Source of the DNA: Asterella californica
Lineage: Eukaryota; Streptophyta; Marchantiopsida; Marchantiales; Aytoniaceae
NCBI GenBank assembly: GCA_036924285.1
Contig: JAYKYS010000015.1
Span: 6,758,001 to 6,822,000 of the forward strand
DNA length: 64,000 bases
Direction of reading: 5' to 3'
How positions within the stretch are numbered: the first letter of the stretch is position 1; each line of letters starts with the position of its first letter. The position numbers were made by a program, and so were the translations under genes. Shown here piece by piece: positions 31,346 through 43,310 of this stretch. The notes beneath the pieces are model-generated. The model was not told the DNA's origin and did not search any database. It saw nothing but the letters and a program-made list of their open reading frames with translations.

Positions 31346-34159
31346 TGATCTCATGTGCGGTGTATCTCATGGATCGGACGTCTACAATGACAGTCCACAA
31401 CCAAACAAGGATGGATGTCTGCACATGCAATAAGCTTGATTATTCGTTCTTTAAAGTTTTCAGATGTATCTGTTATGTGCACATACTTGAGAAAAACATA
31501 AGAAAATATATCCGAAAGTATATAGGTGTATCTTCTTTGGATATGCTTCTGATACGAAAGGTTATAGATGTTACAATCCTTTGTCATGTTGTCTTTAGTG
31601 AGCTACAATCTTGGTTTGGTCTTGCACTTGTCGTAGTCATCCTTGTACATAATGTAGAACCAAAAAGTCGATCCACTATAGTACCTCAGAGTAGTACGTT
31701 GAATGGAGGATTTGGAGAAATCATTGATTCCAAATTAGAATCAGTTTCACATAGAGCTGTTGCTAACACTGGCGTCCACGTAGCACATCATAGTGGGACT
31801 AATGTAGTTTTTGCACAAGACAAGCGAGTATTATTACAACATATGTTTGATTCGTTTAGAAATTTAGATCTTCCACATCCCTTGGATACTTTGTCTTAGA
31901 CTTTGACGTCAATGCTAGATCAATTGCAAGGAGAGGTGACTAGTGCACCAATTATCCCTCGTAGATCTGAACGGCCAAAGCATACCGTGAGTAAGTATAT
32001 GCATGAAGGTTTTCTAGCTGCACACCATGCATATATGACCAATGTTCTGCATGAACAAGAACCGAGTTCACTTGAAGAGACGGTGCATAAAGCTCGATTG
32101 GTGAGTGCTATGGAAGCTGAGCTTGTTGCGCTTGACCACCAACAAACTTGGAGTTTGTGGACTTATTTGAGGATAAGAAAGTGACTGGTTGCAGTTGGGT
32201 CTTCAAGGTCAAGTGCAACTTAGATGGTACCGTGTGTCAGTACAAGGTCAGATTGGTAGCCAAGGGCTACGCACAACAACATGGAGTGGATTTTGAAGAG
32301 ACTTTTGCTCCAGTTGCGAAGATTATGACTATTCGAACCGCAGTAGCAGTTGCGACTCAGAAATGTTAGAAGATGCACCAAATGGACCTCAACTACGACC
32401 TTGAAGAGGAGATGTACATGCAACAATCTCTAAGTTATGATAATCTTAAGTTCTTTTCTCGTGTGTGTAAGTTACGAATAACCCTCTATGGTCTAGAACA
32501 TGTACCAAGAGCATGATATGCAAAGATCTATTCTAACTTGTAGTCTCTTGGTTTTCATCTCTGTAGCTCAAACTCTATCTTGTATTCATTAAGAGTACAA
32601 GATTGGATTGTGGTGATCACCATCTATATTGATGATTTGAACATAACCGATACTATGAGGAGCTTATTTCCCAAATCAAAGATCACTTGAAATCCGAGTT
32701 CAAGATGATGGACTTATGAGAGCTCAAGTACTTCCTTGCTGTGGAGTTCATGAGAGATGGAAGAATGTTTGGCTTGTACAGCAATAGTATGCTCTCAGTA
32801 TGCTTGAAAGATTTGATATGCTTGACTGTAAATCCATTGTTGCGACATTAAAGCAAGGGGTAAAGCTAAGAGCAGAGGATGATGAGTTATCTGACGATCT
32901 TCGCATGTATATATAGATGGTTGGTAGTCTTATCTACATGGCTATCACTAGCTCAGACTTGAGTTATGCCGTTGTCAAGCGATCTGCCGCTACGTGAAGT
33001 TCTCGATGCAGTACCAATTTCACTATCGATACGGTGGATTTGTTACATGGCTACACTGATGCGATTGGGCAAGGAGTGTCGACAAGAGATCCATGTCAAG
33101 TTACGCTTTTGGACTTGAAAGTGATACTATAAGTTGGGCTTCTAAGAAGCAACCGTAGCATCCACAGAAGCAAATATTGAGGAGCAACGAACGCAACGTG
33201 CGAATCGGTTTGACTCCGATGTCTGCTATTTGATATTGGTGTGAAGTGTACTATAAGATGACATGTCTCTCACCCAAGATACCTCATATGACTAGGATTA
33301 CTAATGCATCATAATTACAAAAATTCAATTACACACATACTTACTTCACTCAACTCTGTGATCCATACGATCCCTCATTCCTCCTAATAGCGTTCTTGCA
33401 AACAAGTTCTAATCCTACTCTCAACATCGCATCGCATAATACTCAAGGACTCGCTTTACTCATATATAGGAAAATGAAGTGTGTTCCACACTCTCAACTC
33501 CTCCTTATATACTTCACAATTTCTTACCGTGGTAATTTTCACTAAGTTACGTTACTTCATAATAAGTAAGAAATCCAAAATAGTAAAACTTCTTAAGACT
33601 ACAAAGATTTAAGAATAGCACACACATTACTTGTTCTACTTTACTAAAGATTATCCTACTTTAACTTTTTCAAAGTGTTAACTTTTCATACTATCTAGTA
33701 GGAAGACGATAACAAATTAACACGTCTTTTGAGTAGCATCTTCAGATATTTGGGCTTCGTCATGCATCCCATCAGCGATGGTCAACAAAGTTATATACTT
33801 TTGGGAAGCATATTTGGAGCTCCGCACTTGTCACATAGCGCTAGAGAAACCTCTAATAGTTTCCTCAACTTAGTTATAACTATCTCAACTAGTTATGACT
33901 AGTTTTGGTAACTCTAGATTTGGATCTTTTAACTAGAATAACATATAAGATAGTCATACCTAACGAATGTAATATAAACAAACACACAAATAATGAGATA
34001 CTTGTGGTGTGACAATACATATGTTGTTGTTGTTATATACTGACAACATTAGCAACATGAAGTTAGCTAGTAATCTAGTTTTCCATGCTAGGACGAAGCA
34101 CATTGAGATGCACTATCATTTCATTAGAGAGAAGGTCCTTGCAAGAGAGATTGAGATCA
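31346..34159 (+). pseudogene. pol: Inverted central copia pol: integrase C-terminus, RT, RNase H
   Basis: Plus-strand translation gives AVYLMDRT and DYSFFKVFRCICYVHI (integrase C-terminal side, from 31355), then GCSWVFKVKCNLDGTV and KGYAQQHGVDFEETFAPV (RT, about 32190-32320), LYGLEHVPRA, the catalytic YIDDLNI near 32617, and ISWASKKQP (RNase H). After the solo LTR at 33264-34014 it continues with LASNLVFHARTKHIEMHYHF. Many stops and shifts. The sequence TGATCTCA at 31346-31353 and its complement TGAGATCA at 34152-34159 mark the two ends of the inverted block. Confidence 0.85.
33264..34014 (-). repeat. Solo LTR of G1 inside the copia element
   Basis: Reverse complement of the LTR at 2324-3109, complete at both ends (TGTCTCTCACC on the left, GGTGTGACA on the right). 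It splits the RNase H region of the copia pol. The flanking five bases are TGACA and ATACA, which do not match well, so the duplication has decayed or the solo LTR arose by recombination between different copies. Confidence 0.9.
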
Positions 34160-34960
34160 GTAACAACTTTTACCCAGGGTTTAGGTATTGTTTTATCGTT
34201 CAACATAGCACGCATAACTTCTACTATGTGTTTGTTCTTATGCTCTGCAATCCTGTTTTGCTACGGATTGTAATTGCATGTCTTATGGCGTTGGATGCCA
34301 TGCTCAGCAGATATGCATCGAAACTCTTCAGAAAGGAACACGCCTCCTCCATCAAATCTCAGACAGAGGATAGACCCTGTAGACTATTTCTCCACTGACT
34401 TGTAGAAAGTCTAGAATGTTGACAATATCTCGGTACGGGACTTGTTTCTCAACAAATAGATCTAAGTATAACGCGAATGATGGTTAATGAAGGACATGAA
34501 GTACTAGAAACTGGTCATATTTGGTTCAAAAGCAATCCATACATCAGTGTGAACAAGCTCTAGGAGCTTGTTATCTCTATTACCTAATCCTTTAAAGGGC
34601 TATCTAGCTTGCTTGGAGAACTAACATGCTGCACAGACTCTAGTGGACTCACTAGATTCAAGTTTGGACAAACCTATGACTATGTCAGAACTCGGAAGGC
34701 TTTGCAACCTCTAGAAGTTCATATGCCCAATTTTCTTGTGGTAAATGTCAATATCATACACTATTGGATCACTCTGTTCATACATGACGGTCTATAACTT
34801 ATGTGCATAAGCATTTAGTTTGAACAACCTACCACTCTCCTTAATCAGACTAGCATTTATTTTGTACTCAAGTCCTAAAACTTTCATTTTGGTCAGAAAA
34901 GATTCATTTGAAATTTTGTGGCTAGAAATCTTCAAAGATGCTAAAACTTGACCGAGTACA
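34160..34960 (-). pseudogene. Copia integrase N-terminal half, original orientation
   Basis: The minus strand reads KKIGHMNF, VCAAC and FSKQAR-PFKGL (pre-integrase zinc module), then LLELVHTDV, INHHSRYT, FRCIC, YNP and QNRIAEHKN, HIVEVMRAMLNDKT. It has many stops. The last part meets the inverted block at about 34160. Confidence 0.8.
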
Positions 34961-35208
34961 CAATTCGCACCTTCTAAACAAGACAGTCTTTGTGGGATTG
35001 GTCAACAAATTTCATTGAGAAACAATTAATTGTCTAAGTCTTCAGAATCGTGTTCAAGTTTCTGATGGCAAAAAATAAGATTTTATCTCATCCGAACGCA
35101 TCAGCAGGATAATGCTCAACATCAAGCACAACTCCAGCTGCTCTCTCTTGTACTTCTCCATGCACAAACTCCATCTTGCTCATCAACAAAAGACACATGT
35201 ACTCTATC

Positions 35209-35220
35209 GCTCTAATACCA
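35209..35220 (-). other. Primer binding site of the copia element, tRNA-iMet type
   Basis: On the minus strand TGGTATTAGAGC follows the LTR directly; one base differs from the common TGGTATCAGAGC complementary to initiator tRNA-Met. Confidence 0.85.
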
Positions 35221-35452
35221 TGTAGAAAGATCAATACTTCTAAGAAAACACTCCAGAAGAGAGAGCGAGAAGACAAAGAAGTAAATAGGAATGAGATGAG
35301 AGAGGCTTAGACTCTCCATGTATATATAGTGGGGGTGAGTACAAAAAAAATCCTAATGGTGGGCTAGCCCTTTAACTAATTGTATGTAACAACCTTAACT
35401 ACTAAGGCTGGTATTAATCATCGATCTATTGGAGCTTGGGACTATATCAACA
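35221..35452 (-). repeat. 5' LTR of the copia element
   Basis: Ends TGTAGAAAGA and ATATCAACA on the plus strand, followed by the ATTAA duplication. It adjoins the primer site. Confidence 0.9.
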
Positions 35453-35457
35453 ATTAA

Positions 35458-36330
35458 TTTGACATGTTCTCAATTGTCACTAACCAAGAGATGATATTTA
35501 TATAAGACTTCATACCTCTGGTGTTCTTAGGTAGGAAAGGAGGAACCATCAAGATACTAACAAAGACAAAGTTGTATATCAAACAAAAAAGTGAGCACCT
35601 ATGTAATATTTGCATTGGAATTTATTACTTAAGTTTTCCTGCCGGATGGGTTAGGTAATAAATTAAAGTATACAATGTATTAATGTATATCTAGTGATGA
35701 GATACCGAACTTGTATCTTTTATATTTGCACATGCCTTATGGGTTCTTTTTTCTTTTTCGCATCACTCTTTTCAGTTAACATATAATATTCATTTTATTT
35801 TAATTTATTTTTAAAAAAATTTATAACATTTATCTATTTATTGTTAATACAAATCGAACATACTATCAATTGAGGTTAATCAATTCAAGAGATTTTATGT
35901 GTATTACGTGAACCCAAAACCTCTTGGAGCCATGACCGAAACCAATCTACATCAAGAGTTCTATCTTATCTTTCTACTTGTCATTTTGCTTGTCTCCGTT
36001 GTCAAACTTATGAATCATGCATATTTATTGGTGCGGTGTGGATGGAGGAGACACATATAATCATTCCAGTACTTTTGTCATTCTAAAACAGCGATCAATC
36101 ATTTTAATTACATCCTTCTTTGACATTATGTACTTATGATCATTAGAACATATTTCTAGTATTCACAATTGAATGGTATCATCTATTCATTTGAGATTAT
36201 CTAATAATTTGAAAGTTATATGTAAGGTATTATAAATGAGTATTATGTTTAAATACAAATATTAAAGTTAGACAAGTGTAACATCATATTCTTCATAATC
36301 ATATCTGGTGTACTATACAATTTTCTCTAT
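35458..36330. other. AT-rich spacer
   Basis: No gene seen. Contains the second copy of the hairpin repeat mentioned at 26608 (about 35615-35665). Confidence 0.4.
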
Positions 36331-36660
36331 TTGCTAGCTATGTAGGCTACACTCGCAATGCTCTTTTCTATTAGAGTGATCTGATCATCGGACAGTGATG
36401 ATGATGTAATTTTAGATTCGACTGCGAATTACAATCTCTGTATTGCTAGTTACATGAGCTGCACTCACTATCCATTTTTTGATTAGAGTGAATTGACCGT
36501 CAAACTTGTGTGGTATACTGAGCGGTGATGGTTGTGCAGTTTTCAATCTAATGTCGAGTTATGTTTTTTTTTATTGCTAGTTACGCGAGCTGCACGCAAG
36601 GTCTTCCTTTGGACTAGAGTGATCTGATCATCGAACTAGTGATACACTAAACGACGGCAT
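36331..36660 (+). repeat. Tandem repeat of 112-130 bp, three units
   Basis: TTGCTAG(C/T)TA followed by a GAGCTGCACTC-like block recurs at 36331, 36443 and 36573, each with TAGAGTGA(T/A)(C/T)TGA(T/C)C. The units differ by indels. Confidence 0.8.
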
Positions 36661-36679
36661 TGATACGTTGGTGGTATAG

Positions 36680-37025
36680 CGGTTGCGGCTGTTATATATT
36701 ATATTCGTGAGCTTGGATGACAAGACACTATTGTGAAGCTTTTGTTAAGAAAGTGACGTTTCCCTTGCTTTCAGTTATGCTTCGGCGGTTCTTATCCTAG
36801 GTGTTGTATGCTTCGGCAGTTCCTAGTGGTGATTTGGATACTTGTTTAGGGATTTGGATACTTGTATCTATTCTTCAGTTTTGCAATTCATATAGAACAA
36901 TCGAAGTGTATCAGAATTACTCATTCTCGTGGTTGTTTGTTTATCTATCGCTTTTGTTCTTACGCATGATATCTTCACAATTAAGAACCTCATGTTTTCC
37001 TAAACAAAATTCACGTAATATACGG
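36680..37025 (+). repeat. Old LTR end related to family G4
   Basis: This block parallels the last 340 bp of the solo LTR that follows it: GCTTCGGCGGTT, CAGTTTTG, TCGTGGTTGTT, ATCTTCACAA, GTTTTCCTAAAC and TTCACG line up in order with 38880-39190. It is much more diverged than the G4 copies are among themselves. Confidence 0.6.
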
Positions 37026-39201
37026 TGTCGTGTCGTGGACCGGCTCCTACCTGAAATTCAAACTTCGATGCTTGTCGCTCCAAAGACACTCATGAGAAAG
37101 ACAAGCTAGGCCCTAGCTTACGGGCTTTTGGCTTCATTTCGGATCTCCATTTTCATCACATAGATGGGTAGAGTTCATTGTCAGCTTTCCATAGGCACTT
37201 CATCTACTTCGTTTGGACGCCTAGTGGAGAAGTTACAAGACTCGAAAGATGGAGAAAACACGCTAGGCCCCAACTTACGGATTTTTGGCACAACTTCGGA
37301 TCTTCGTTTTTATCGCACCAATGGACAGAGCTCCTTGTCAGCTTTCCATAGGCACTTCATCTACTTCGTTTGGACGCCTAGTGGAGAAGTTACAGGACTC
37401 AAAAGATGGAGAAAACAAGCTAGGCCCCAGCTTACGGACTTTTGGCACCATTTCGGATCTTCGCTTTTATCGCATAGATGGGTAGAGCTTCTTGTCAGCT
37501 TTCCATAGGCACTTCATCTACTTCGTTTGGACGCCTAGTGGAGAAGTTACAAGACTCGAAAGATGGAGAAAACAAGCTAAGCTCCAGCTTACGGGCTTTT
37601 GGCGCAACTTCAGATCTTCACTTTCATCACATAGATGGGTAGAGCTCGCTGTCAGCTTTCCATGGGCATCTTGTTTACTTCGTTTGGACATCCAGAGAAG
37701 AAGTTATGCAATTCGAAAGAATGTAAAATCAAGCTAGACTCCTAGTTACTTGCTGACTGGGTATTTATGACTTCAAGCGTTATATCAAAGACGCAAGGGG
37801 CCTGCTTCTAATAATTCAGGAGTAAACTGTACGTACAGAGACTGTGACAAGGGGCAGCTTAGGGGCTAGCTTGCGCCTGCGACCTGTCAACGGACGGTTC
37901 GGGAGATTTAGGAGTCCAATGCAAGCGCGCAAGGCGTCGTTGGGTTCAGATCTGTGTAGGCTACGCACTGGTTCAAACGGTTAGGGAAGAGACGGATCGG
38001 GGAGTGCGTACTGAGTGAAATTGAGACACAGGAAGCAGATTTGAGGTTTTCAGTTAACTGTGAAGGAGAGTTGGACCGTTCGGGCCGTTCCGGAGTCCAA
38101 ACTTGCTGTCCTTGGATCCAACGGGATCAGAACACCGAGTTCTACAAGAAATTGAAGACGATACCAGTTTTCATCGGGCGGTTTGGAAGTTCTGAGTGAA
38201 ATTGGTTCGCAGGGAAGCGCTTACATCAGATTTTCGTTCACCTGCGACCTGAGGTTGGGCTGTTCTTCGCGATAGGTGAGCCAAGCTCTTCGTTCTTGGT
38301 GCCTACGCGATCAGGGAGTCTTCATCTACTCATAGGAGAAGACTATACATGAATTGGATTGTTGGTTTGGGTGTGGTGAGCAAGTTTGAGCCGTAGGGAG
38401 CTGATTTACGTCAGTTTTTTGCAACCTGCGACCAAATTTCTTGCGTGGTTTTGCAAGGGGAACTCCAAACGACTTGTTTGGAGTCTTGTTGGGTTCAGGG
38501 TAGCTAGATCTATCTGCCAAAGAAGACGAATATCAGTTTAGACTATCCGTTTGTGTGGTGTGCGCGGTTTTAAGCCGCAGGGAGGAGTTTTTGGAGGTTC
38601 GGTCACCTGCGACCGAAAATCGGCGATATCTCGGCTGTTGGAAGTCGGATCTGAAGGTTTCTTGAGCCAACGGAGTCAAAGAAGGAGACCCTATCAACAT
38701 TTGAAGATCGTTTGGTGAAAGGAGAAAGTTCCTAGATATGTCTTTTTCGGTTCCTTCGCTACAGGTTTCGTCCTTTTGAGTTCGTTAAGGACTTAGTTGG
38801 TTGTGTATGGCTTGTGGTAGCTAGCTTTAGCCAAGAGCTAGTGTGTGGATGTGGTTTGGACTTGGGTTTGGATCGCGCGATATTGTTGTGGCTCTGGTTG
38901 TTAGCAAAGAGAAGTTTCTCTTGCCTTGAGCTACGCTTTGGCGATTTCAGGCTAGGGTTGCGATTAAGAGGTTTGTTTTAGGGCTTCTGAAGTAGGTTAC
39001 AGACTGCTCTGGTCTGTTCCTCAGTTTTGTACTGTTAGGAGAAAGAAACGGCAGTGTACATACATTTGGAGTGATATATATTGCGCGTTCGTTTTTGTGG
39101 TTGTTCTTCTCTGTCTTGTCTCTGTTTGGCACACAACATCTCCACAGCCAGGAACCTAGCGTTTTCCTGGACATCCTTCACGCAAAATATCCGACACGAT
39201 A
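37026..39201 (+). mobile_element. Solo LTR of family G4 (2.2 kb)
   Basis: Starts TGTCGTGTCGTGG and ends CCGACACGATA, matching the LTRs of the complete G4 element (46362-48381, 50840-52832) in reverse orientation. Flanks TACGG and AACGG/ACGGT suggest a slightly worn 5-bp duplication. It carries four copies of the family's 157-bp internal repeat instead of three. Confidence 0.85.
37100..37740 (+). repeat. 157-bp tandem repeat inside the G4 LTR, four units
   Basis: GTCAGCTTTCCATAGGCAC occurs at 37180, 37337, 37494 and 37651 (the last slightly changed), an exact 157-bp period. Apparent ORFs here follow the repeat and are not genes. Confidence 0.95.
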
Positions 39202-41159
39202 ACGGTATGATAACAATCTCGACCAAAAAGTACAATGTACATCTTCAAGAAAATCCTTATGACTTCCAACATTGTCGTAACACTTTGTTTTAGTCACATT
39301 CTTCTTTATTGTCTCATTTGGTTTGGAGACATGTATAGTGATGTCATTTTCATCTAGGTAAGTATCAAAAGCTTTAGACATGAACTCACCCATAATAGTA
39401 TGAAACTTGATAATTTGTATTTTTTAAAGAAAATATGCTTCCTTACCTAATTTTGTGCTCCGTGAACAAAACAAGTTTTAACAAACAACATCTTTTGGAT
39501 GTAATCATCAACTGTAATTTGGAACTATTTCGATCTTGATAATGATGATATTTTTGAGTTTTTTATGAAGTCCGCATGGATCTCTCCACATGGTTGCTGT
39601 TCTTGTCAGAGATTTGTTATAAAGAATCTTTTGTTGTTGTTTATTTTGCTATAAGACATCATGATCACTCACAAGTATGTTAGTTTTCTTTGAATTTCAA
39701 ATGAAATTTGTTCATCATTGCGTGAGCTTGCTTAACTCTCTTTGCATAGAATGTATGATGCTTTAGGTCTTCAATGCAAGTGCCAGTTTCATGAACTACT
39801 ACCATACTCATTATAGTACATCTTGCAACTTTTGACAATATTTCTTCTATGTCCTTCTCATATAAGCAATATAAGTAGTTATCTCCATTGAGAAATGATA
39901 TTACGTGTTCCTTACAAACATTCATGACGTGACTGCTTAAGATTGAAGTTAATGTTTTTGTCTTAAGTAAGTAATCATTCTCCATCCAAGCTTAACTAAG
40001 CGTCTAGTGTAAAATATATTCTCATACAAGCTTGACACATATAATATTCTCTTAGAGTCATTCTAAGGTTCTTGATGAAAACGGTTCCATAGCCATATAG
40101 TTTCTGTACTCACCATTGGTTGTTTATACCTTATAGTTGGAGATTTTGAAGTTAGTTCTTTGAACCAATGTTTCTTTTGGTCATGACTAGCCCCACCTAA
40201 AACAATCACCAAAGTTATTCCACTTCTCTACTAAATTTGTTCTGAGATTAACGACAATTACAAACTCCGAAGGTTTATATGTCTAGAAAATTTTCCTCAA
40301 CTTCTGTTGTATTGGTCTTTGATCACTGCGCTTGGGATCCTTGTAAATCTTTGGTCACCTCGTCGTTGAAAGTTTTTTCATTGAAAATCCAATCATCTTC
40401 TCTTACATGACACCGTAGTTACTTTAATACTCATAGTTAACTTTATATGTTGATTTTGTCCTTTGCTATACACAACGGTCTCAGATTTAGTTGTTGTTTT
40501 TTTTGTCTTTGTTTTTCCTCAGCTGCACTCTAGTCTCTATAACACTATGCTCTCGAGACACTAAAACTAAAAAGATTTATAGATCTGATGTCCTCGCTAT
40601 AACTACTCAGTGCTACTCCCACTCTACCATAATCATCTAATCGATCACAAATGATTACAAGAACTATAATCCATTATTCTACATGTTTCTTTATATTTTT
40701 TAGTGTGTCTACAGTTTGTTTAAAACACTCTATGAATATTTTCTCTTTGATTGATCTGCTTGTTTCAAGGTATTAAGACTTTTGGATCTAAATATTTTAA
40801 TCATTCACTTGTGACGTGATTAGATATTTTGTTTGTGTTTCTTCTTCATGATGTCATTGTTCTAGTTTTGTTGTAGTTCAGCACTTCTGGATTGCATTGA
40901 CGTGACATCTTTTGGAACTTTTGTGGATCACACTTTGGTCCCTTCAATGATTCTAAGTACTCTCTAAGACTTCTTTTTTAGCAAAGTTTCAATCCTATAT
41001 CACATGAATGCATTTTGTTGTGGTCAAGTCCTTTAAAACCAAGTCCGGAAAAAAATTAGTCAAATTGGATCAAAGTTAATATTTTATGAATTTATTTTTA
41101 ATTATTGATTTATTAACTAATATATCTAACGGAGATTTTAATCGACAAGTTAGTTGAAT
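39202..41159 (-). other. Unrecognised region with minus-strand ORF remnants
   Basis: Minus-strand frames at 39680-39985 (about 100 residues, Cys/His-containing) and 39178-39393 (71 residues, part of which overlaps the LTR end) are the longest. They could be pieces of a DNA-transposon gene, but no catalytic motif or family signature is visible. The rest, 40000-41150, is AT-rich and shows nothing. Confidence 0.3.
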
Positions 41160-41949
41160 GTCATCGAATATTCTACTGTATGATTCATAATCTAACGGTT
41201 GCCACATCGAGTATCTGAGACGATTGTATGGAGCACCCCAAGTCATCTCACCAAAGATCTACGATGACTGTATAGAGCGTCTTGGACTCGGTCGCTCTAT
41301 CCAAGATGCCCACGTCACCGCACTATTATTACTCCACTTGGGCATCTCGGAAGTCTCATCCAAGTTGCTCCACTAGTTATGAGCAAGACGTTCCACACGA
41401 GTCGCCTCACATCAGCACCCGATCTTTCTATGTGAGACGATCCGGTTGTTCCATTCTCAGACGCTTCACCTTATGGTGCTATTTGGATTGTTCTAACCTC
41501 GGTCATTTCACCATAAGACTTCTAGTCCCTCCATCATTGCTCGGGTCGCTCTATCCTTAATCATCTAGAGGTGGAGTGACAAGGCGATCAAAGAGAGGAG
41601 AGAGAACTAGTCCTCAAGGCAGGGGGTCAAGAGAAGCTTTAAGACCGAAGAGCGCGCTCTTGGTGGAACGACCATAGACAGAGCGATCCAAGAGAGAGGA
41701 GTGAACTGGCCTTGAGGAAGAAGATCAATGAGAGCTTTAAGACAAGAGAGGACGCTCCATGTGGAGCGAACGATGGTTGGATGACTCATAAGTGAAGAAC
41801 GATCCAAGAGGTGGGATGACCTAGGAAGGAGGAGAAAGCTGTGGAAATATCGTTCTAAAGTGAGAAGACCGAAGAGGAAGAAATGAAGGAGAAAGAAGGG
41901 AATGAGAAGTGTACGTCTTGAGTGGATCAACCGAGGAGGGGAAGTGTAT
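41160..41949 (+). repeat. Degenerate GGAGCGA minisatellite, left part
   Basis: Irregular units built on GGAGCGA, ACGATC and CGCTC words, partly in both orientations. The array is cut by the solo G2 LTR and resumes at 53994. Confidence 0.65.
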
Positions 41950-42771
41950 AGAAGTGTAACACACAAGAAAACCAAAAGATGCTCGAAAGTAGTAATTTAA
42001 GGATCAAACCCACAGAGATGCAAGTAAAGATCATCCAAAAGTAGTAAACATGTGACAAAGGTGATTCTTTATGGTTGTCTTTTATTCTCACGGGTAGAAT
42101 TCAGTCCCGGTAGAGATCAAAATCAAGTCTATCCTACAAGAGAGAGTTGATAATCCTGACAAATAACATAACAAGTACTAAACAGGTCAAGGACCTCAAG
42201 AAACAGATAAACAACAGAGAAACAAAGCCACAGAGGTAAATGTCACAACAAAGAAGTACTGCTGAAGTGCTACTAAGTAGCCTCTAACACCATAAACGCT
42301 AAGTATCTTCACACTAAGTTATCTCTACTACTACTGCTCTCGGAAAACTCTGACGAAGAAGTCTTCTTCTGCCGTAGTACCAGGTTCAACTTCTTCCAAA
42401 GTGTCTTCACTAAAGAACAACTTCTTCCAAAGTCAACTTCATCCAAAAACTTCTTCGTAGTAAACTAACCTCGCATGTGCTGGTCTATTCTCAAACTTCG
42501 CCACAAACTCATACTCTGATTTCGGATGTCAAACAGCAAGGTCTTTGGTGTAGTGTTGTGGTTCAGCTCTTGTGTGAAATTCCTGTGTAACCTATGTTGT
42601 GTTTCTTTTCTATGTTTCGTAAATTATATCGCGTAACTCGTTGGAGGGTGTGATGGGTGCCACGTTCGTGATTATTTGTTCAAGTGATCATACGATAGAG
42701 AAATGTGCCAAGTCATCAATCTGTGCGCGTTCACTTCAGTGTCATTGTCGTCGCATTTGTGTATAAAATGA

Positions 42772-42778
42772 CGAGTTG
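42772..42778 (+). promoter_or_regulatory. TATA-like box of the A/B repeat
   Basis: TGTATAAAATG here and TGTATAAAGT at 56257-56266 stand at a similar distance before ORF A in two copies. Confidence 0.35.
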
Positions 42779-42869
42779 ATGGTTCATACGACATTCTCTC
42801 TCAACGGGTGATTCGTGAGGATTCTCGATGGTCTGCATGGAGGAATGAAGAACTGCAGGAGTGGTGGTT

Positions 42870-43310
42870 ATGGACGGAGGTTTGTTACTGGCTCCGGATC
42901 TTTCTTTCCCGTATCCGTTTCACATCAAGCTTCATTGCATCCACCGTGATCACTTTCGACAGTGATTAGTTGCGTACTTTGCGATGAATTCATGAGGAGA
43001 GTGCTGGAGTTACAGCTTTCGGTGATCCTTCCGATCGTAACATACGGAGAGACTTGGGATATGACAGTGTACATCTTGTTGTGAGGAATGCTGGATCTCA
43101 ACTATCTATCGAATGTTCCTTTCAACCTTTGGGTTGATGTCCGATGTCATTGCAGATCGAAGATCAATCTTGGATCGTGAGAAATTTCGGGCAAGAATAT
43201 TTCAACCGCGTGATAGCTTCACCGTTTCTTTTTGTTGTACCTTTTATTGTAGACCGTTTTCAGGTTGTAATATTACTTTGTATTAGTCTGCGGCTCACTG
43301 GTTTCATTCT
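42870..43310 (+). pseudogene. ORF A and ORF B, decayed copy
   Basis: ORF A starts ATG 42870 (MDGGLLLAP), keeps PFHIKL, and after a stop and a frameshift ends with VILPIVTYGETWDMTVYILL and TGA at 43082-43084. ORF B follows as LDLNYL and NVPFN, RCHCRSK, IVRNFGQEY, FLFVVPFI and RFQVVIL with one frameshift near 43160. Motif order and the gap between the two frames match the intact copy at 28804-29229. Confidence 0.6.

Larger units (their letters stand above)
31016..35452 (-). mobile_element. Ty1/copia element with inverted centre
   Basis: Two LTRs of about 231 bp in direct orientation (31016-31246 and 35221-35452) are flanked by a perfect ATTAA duplication (31011-31015, 35453-35457). The initiator tRNA-Met primer site next to the right LTR shows that the element reads on the minus strand. 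As expected, integrase N-terminal sequence (34160-34900) and the last RNase H codons (31247-31345) are on the minus strand. The block between them, about 31346-34159, codes on the plus strand, so the centre is inverted. Gag and protease are largely missing. The two LTRs differ at a good many positions, so the insertion is old. Confidence 0.9.

Noticed and set aside
37164..37737. Overlapping ORFs in the 157-bp repeats.
   Set aside because: The frames shift from unit to unit because 157 is not a multiple of three; no conserved protein.
39178..39985. Minus-strand ORFs as a hAT or other DNA-transposon gene.
   Set aside because: No catalytic or zinc-finger signature could be seen; left as unrecognised.
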